DNA of 64,000 nucleotides from Lunatimonas salinarum (GTDB lineage Bacteria > Bacteroidota > Bacteroidia > Cytophagales > Cyclobacteriaceae). Positions 62,587 through 64,000 of this stretch are shown here, in pieces. Made by a program: the position numbers and the translations under genes. The stretch is from NCBI RefSeq assembly GCF_017811155.1, contig NZ_JACVCV010000001.1:310001-374000 (forward strand), written 5' to 3'. Numbering within the stretch: the first letter of the stretch is position 1; each line of letters begins with the position of its first letter. The notes below the pieces were generated by a model, which saw only the letters and a list, made by a program, of their open reading frames with translations, had not been told where the DNA came from and made no database searches.

Positions 62587-63582
62587 TCAGCGCAATAGCT
62601 TTCCCACATTTTCACCTTTCACCAGTTGCGTTACTTCTTCTACCGTGACAAAATTGGCATCACCGGGGATAGAATGCTTGAGTACGGAAGCTGCAACCGC
62701 ATAATTTAATGCTTCTGCAGGATCCATATACAGTAAGCCGTATATCAAACCAGCCATATAGGCATCGCCTCCGCCTACTCTATCCACAATATTCGGCATG
62801 TCAAAGGATCTGCTGCTGAGCAATTCCCGCCCGTTCCACAACACCCCAGACAGGACATTATGGGTAGAACTTACGGATTCCCGTTGCGTAGTCGATAGGT
62901 AGCGTACAGTGGGGAACAGTCTTTGCACCTGTGCACAGGCCTGTACATACTCCTTCTCGTGAATATCCGTGCAGTTTTCCAGATCCGTTAATCCGGCGAT
63001 GATCACGTCGGTGTGGCTGATCAGTTCTGGCATCACGTCTAGGGGCGACTTTCCATATTGCCAAAGGTTTCTACGGTAATTGATATCACCGCTGATCTTG
63101 ACATCGTGCTTTCTCGCGGCCTGCACTGCGCTGAGACACAAATTGGCCGCTGCCTCGGAGATAGCAGGCGTGATACCGGTCCAATGGAACCAGTCTGCAC
63201 CGTCAAAGACCCGGTCCCAGTCCACTTCAGCTCCATCGAATAAGGAAAAGGCAGAATAGAAACGATCATAAATTATCTTAGAAGACCGGTGCATGGACCC
63301 ATTTTCAAAAAAATACAAGCCCATTCTCCCTTCCCGGAGAAACACAAATGAAGTATCAATACCCGCAGCACGCAAGTAACGGATGCCCGCCTTACCTAGG
63401 TCATGGTTTGGAAATGCACAAACATGGGCTACCGACTGATCCCAATAGGCCAACGAAGCAGCCACATTTGCTTCTGCACCACCATATTGAACCTCATAAT
63501 CATGGGTTTGAATAAAACGCTCATGTCCAGGAGTGGAGAGGCGCATCATAACCTCGCCAAGCGTAATGATTCTTTTGGGCAT
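62587..63582 (-). CDS. kdgK: 2-dehydro-3-deoxygluconokinase (PfkB family), second copy
   Basis: A 331-residue paralogue of the enzyme at 51429-52454, with the same opening pattern TLGEVMMRLSTPGHERF and the catalytic motif VGGGDAYMAGLI (Asp273). It phosphorylates 2-keto-3-deoxygluconate to KDPG. The start lies near the LacI-type palindrome at 63671, and the uxaA gene reads in the opposite direction. The two kinases may serve different uronate routes or be induced by different signals. Confidence 0.88.
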   Translation of the reverse strand: MPKRIITLGEVMMRLSTPGHERFIQTHDYEVQYGGAEANVAASLAYWDQSVAHVCAFPNHDLGKAGIRYLRAAGIDTSFVFLREGRMGLYFFENGSMHRSSKIIYDRFYSAFSLFDGAEVDWDRVFDGADWFHWTGITPAISEAAANLCLSAVQAARKHDVKISGDINYRRNLWQYGKSPLDVMPELISHTDVIIAGLTDLENCTDIHEKEYVQACAQVQRLFPTVRYLSTTQRESVSSTHNVLSGVLWNGRELLSSRSFDMPNIVDRVGGGDAYMAGLIYGLLYMDPAEALNYAVAASVLKHSIPGDANFVTVEEVTQLVKGENVGKLLR

Positions 63583-63670
63583 CTGTTTCTATTTAGATAG
63601 GAGATGATAACGCTAACGCGGTCGAAAAAAAAGCTTACAGGAAACCTTATTTCAACGAATTATTCCTAAA

Positions 63671-63690
63671 TTGTGCAATCGATTGCTCAA
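63671..63690. promoter_or_regulatory. Probable LacI-family operator (near-perfect 20-base palindrome)
   Basis: TTGTGCAATCGATTGCTCAA is palindromic at 18 of 20 positions, with a perfect GCAATCGATTGC core and the central CG typical of LacI/GalR-family sites. It sits between kdgK (start 63582, minus) and uxaA (start 63710, plus), where one dimer could control both. The regulator gene is not in the window. Confidence 0.65.
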
Positions 63691-63709
63691 TATAACACAA
63701 AAATACGAA

Positions 63710-64000
63710 ATGAAACATACAGTGCTTAAAATACATCCTGCGGATAACGTACTGGTAGCCTTGGCCGATTTAAAAAAGGGAGAAAAGGTTCAATTTGAAA
63801 ACCAAACATTTACGTTGCACACCGATGTTAACGCAAAGCACAAATTTGCAATAAAGGCTTTTTCGCCGGGAGATCACATCTATATGTATGGAATTATCGT
63901 CGGAAAAGCGCTAAAACCAATTGCTTCTGGCGAGGCCATTACCACGCAGAATATCGCACATGCTACAGCTACCTATACCGGAAAACGGGAAATGGCCACT
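63710..64000 (+). CDS. uxaA: Altronate dehydratase, N-terminal SAF domain (truncated by window edge)
   Basis: 97 codons from ATG 63710 to the right edge without a stop. The sequence VLKIHPADNVLVALADLKKG, then KHKFAIKAFSPGDHIYMYG and KPIASGEAITTQNIAHAT, matches the N-terminal SAF domain of UxaA, which converts altronate to 2-keto-3-deoxygluconate in galacturonate breakdown. The catalytic C-terminal part lies outside. It is divergent from kdgK, whose product uses this reaction's product. Confidence 0.88.
   Translation, partial: MKHTVLKIHPADNVLVALADLKKGEKVQFENQTFTLHTDVNAKHKFAIKAFSPGDHIYMYGIIVGKALKPIASGEAITTQNIAHATATYTGKREMAT

Noticed and set aside
1-64000. tRNA, rRNA, CRISPR, prophage or transposon genes
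   Set aside because: None of the expected stems, repeat arrays or protein families were seen by eye; a covariance-model search (tRNAscan-SE, Infernal) would be the decisive check.

Overview
The window looks like a chromosomal segment of a free-living Bacteroidota bacterium, most likely of the Cytophagales/Cyclobacteriaceae type (inference). The signs are a SusC/SusD pair, frequent lipoprotein signals of the Bacteroidota kind, SatD and DUF3307 family remnants, TAnnTTTG promoter boxes, weak Shine-Dalgarno sites and moderate G+C. I see no rRNA, tRNA, CRISPR array, transposase or phage gene. Coding density is high and nearly all genes are intact.

Layout. 1-2166: a GAF/PAS sensor protein running off the left edge. 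2615-5318: an ethanolamine-type permease and a glutamine-synthetase-like ligase. 5657-7171: 3-hydroxyacyl-CoA dehydrogenase and deoxynucleoside kinase. 7191-15247: an unknown protein, a 54-residue membrane protein, an HPt-like protein, gamma-glutamyltransferase, an ABC exporter, a DUF2752/TM2/solenoid-adhesin operon and an MpaB-type oxygenase. 15301-19371: a secreted propeller, a VOC protein and an MlaE-F-D lipid transport operon. 19700-20620: a striking palindrome followed by satD and DUF3307 genes that both lack their middle parts. 20623-26889: an S9 peptidase, then a 2-keto-3-deoxy sugar acid operon (dgoK, aldolase, GntP transporter, FAH-family enzyme). 27145-34796: SusC, SusD and a Tat-secreted phospholipase C, all on the minus strand. 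35206-38469: an overlapping operon of iron alcohol dehydrogenase, gamma-glutamyl hydrolase and aldehyde dehydrogenase. 38642-41191: PEP carboxylase. 41434-48297: an Mrp Na+/H+ antiporter operon with a coupled lactonase lipoprotein. 48401-51019: AsnA, a cold shock protein and a GH18 lipoprotein. 51429-53692: kdgK, YhcH and KDPG aldolase. 53936-59357: a Tat oxidoreductase, an alditol-oxidase-like flavoprotein, glutamate dehydrogenase and an aldo/keto reductase. 59638-64000: a TRAP transporter and a second kdgK, divergent from the start of an altronate dehydratase gene.

Two metabolic themes stand out. The first is uronate/aldonate catabolism: TRAP uptake, UxaA, two KDG kinases, two KDPG-type aldolases, YhcH and a dgo-like operon, with a LacI-type palindrome between kdgK and uxaA. 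The second, and the most interesting, is a probable route for ethanolamine (or a similar amino-alcohol) through gamma-glutamylated intermediates. Permease and gamma-glutamyl ligase lie at 2.6-5.3 kb. Alcohol dehydrogenase, aldehyde dehydrogenase and gamma-glutamyl amidase lie at 35-38.5 kb. Together they would turn ethanolamine into glycine and regenerate glutamate. The phospholipase C with its SusCD pair lies next to the second half, suggesting phospholipid head groups as the source. That last link is inference, and a phosphatase is missing from the window.
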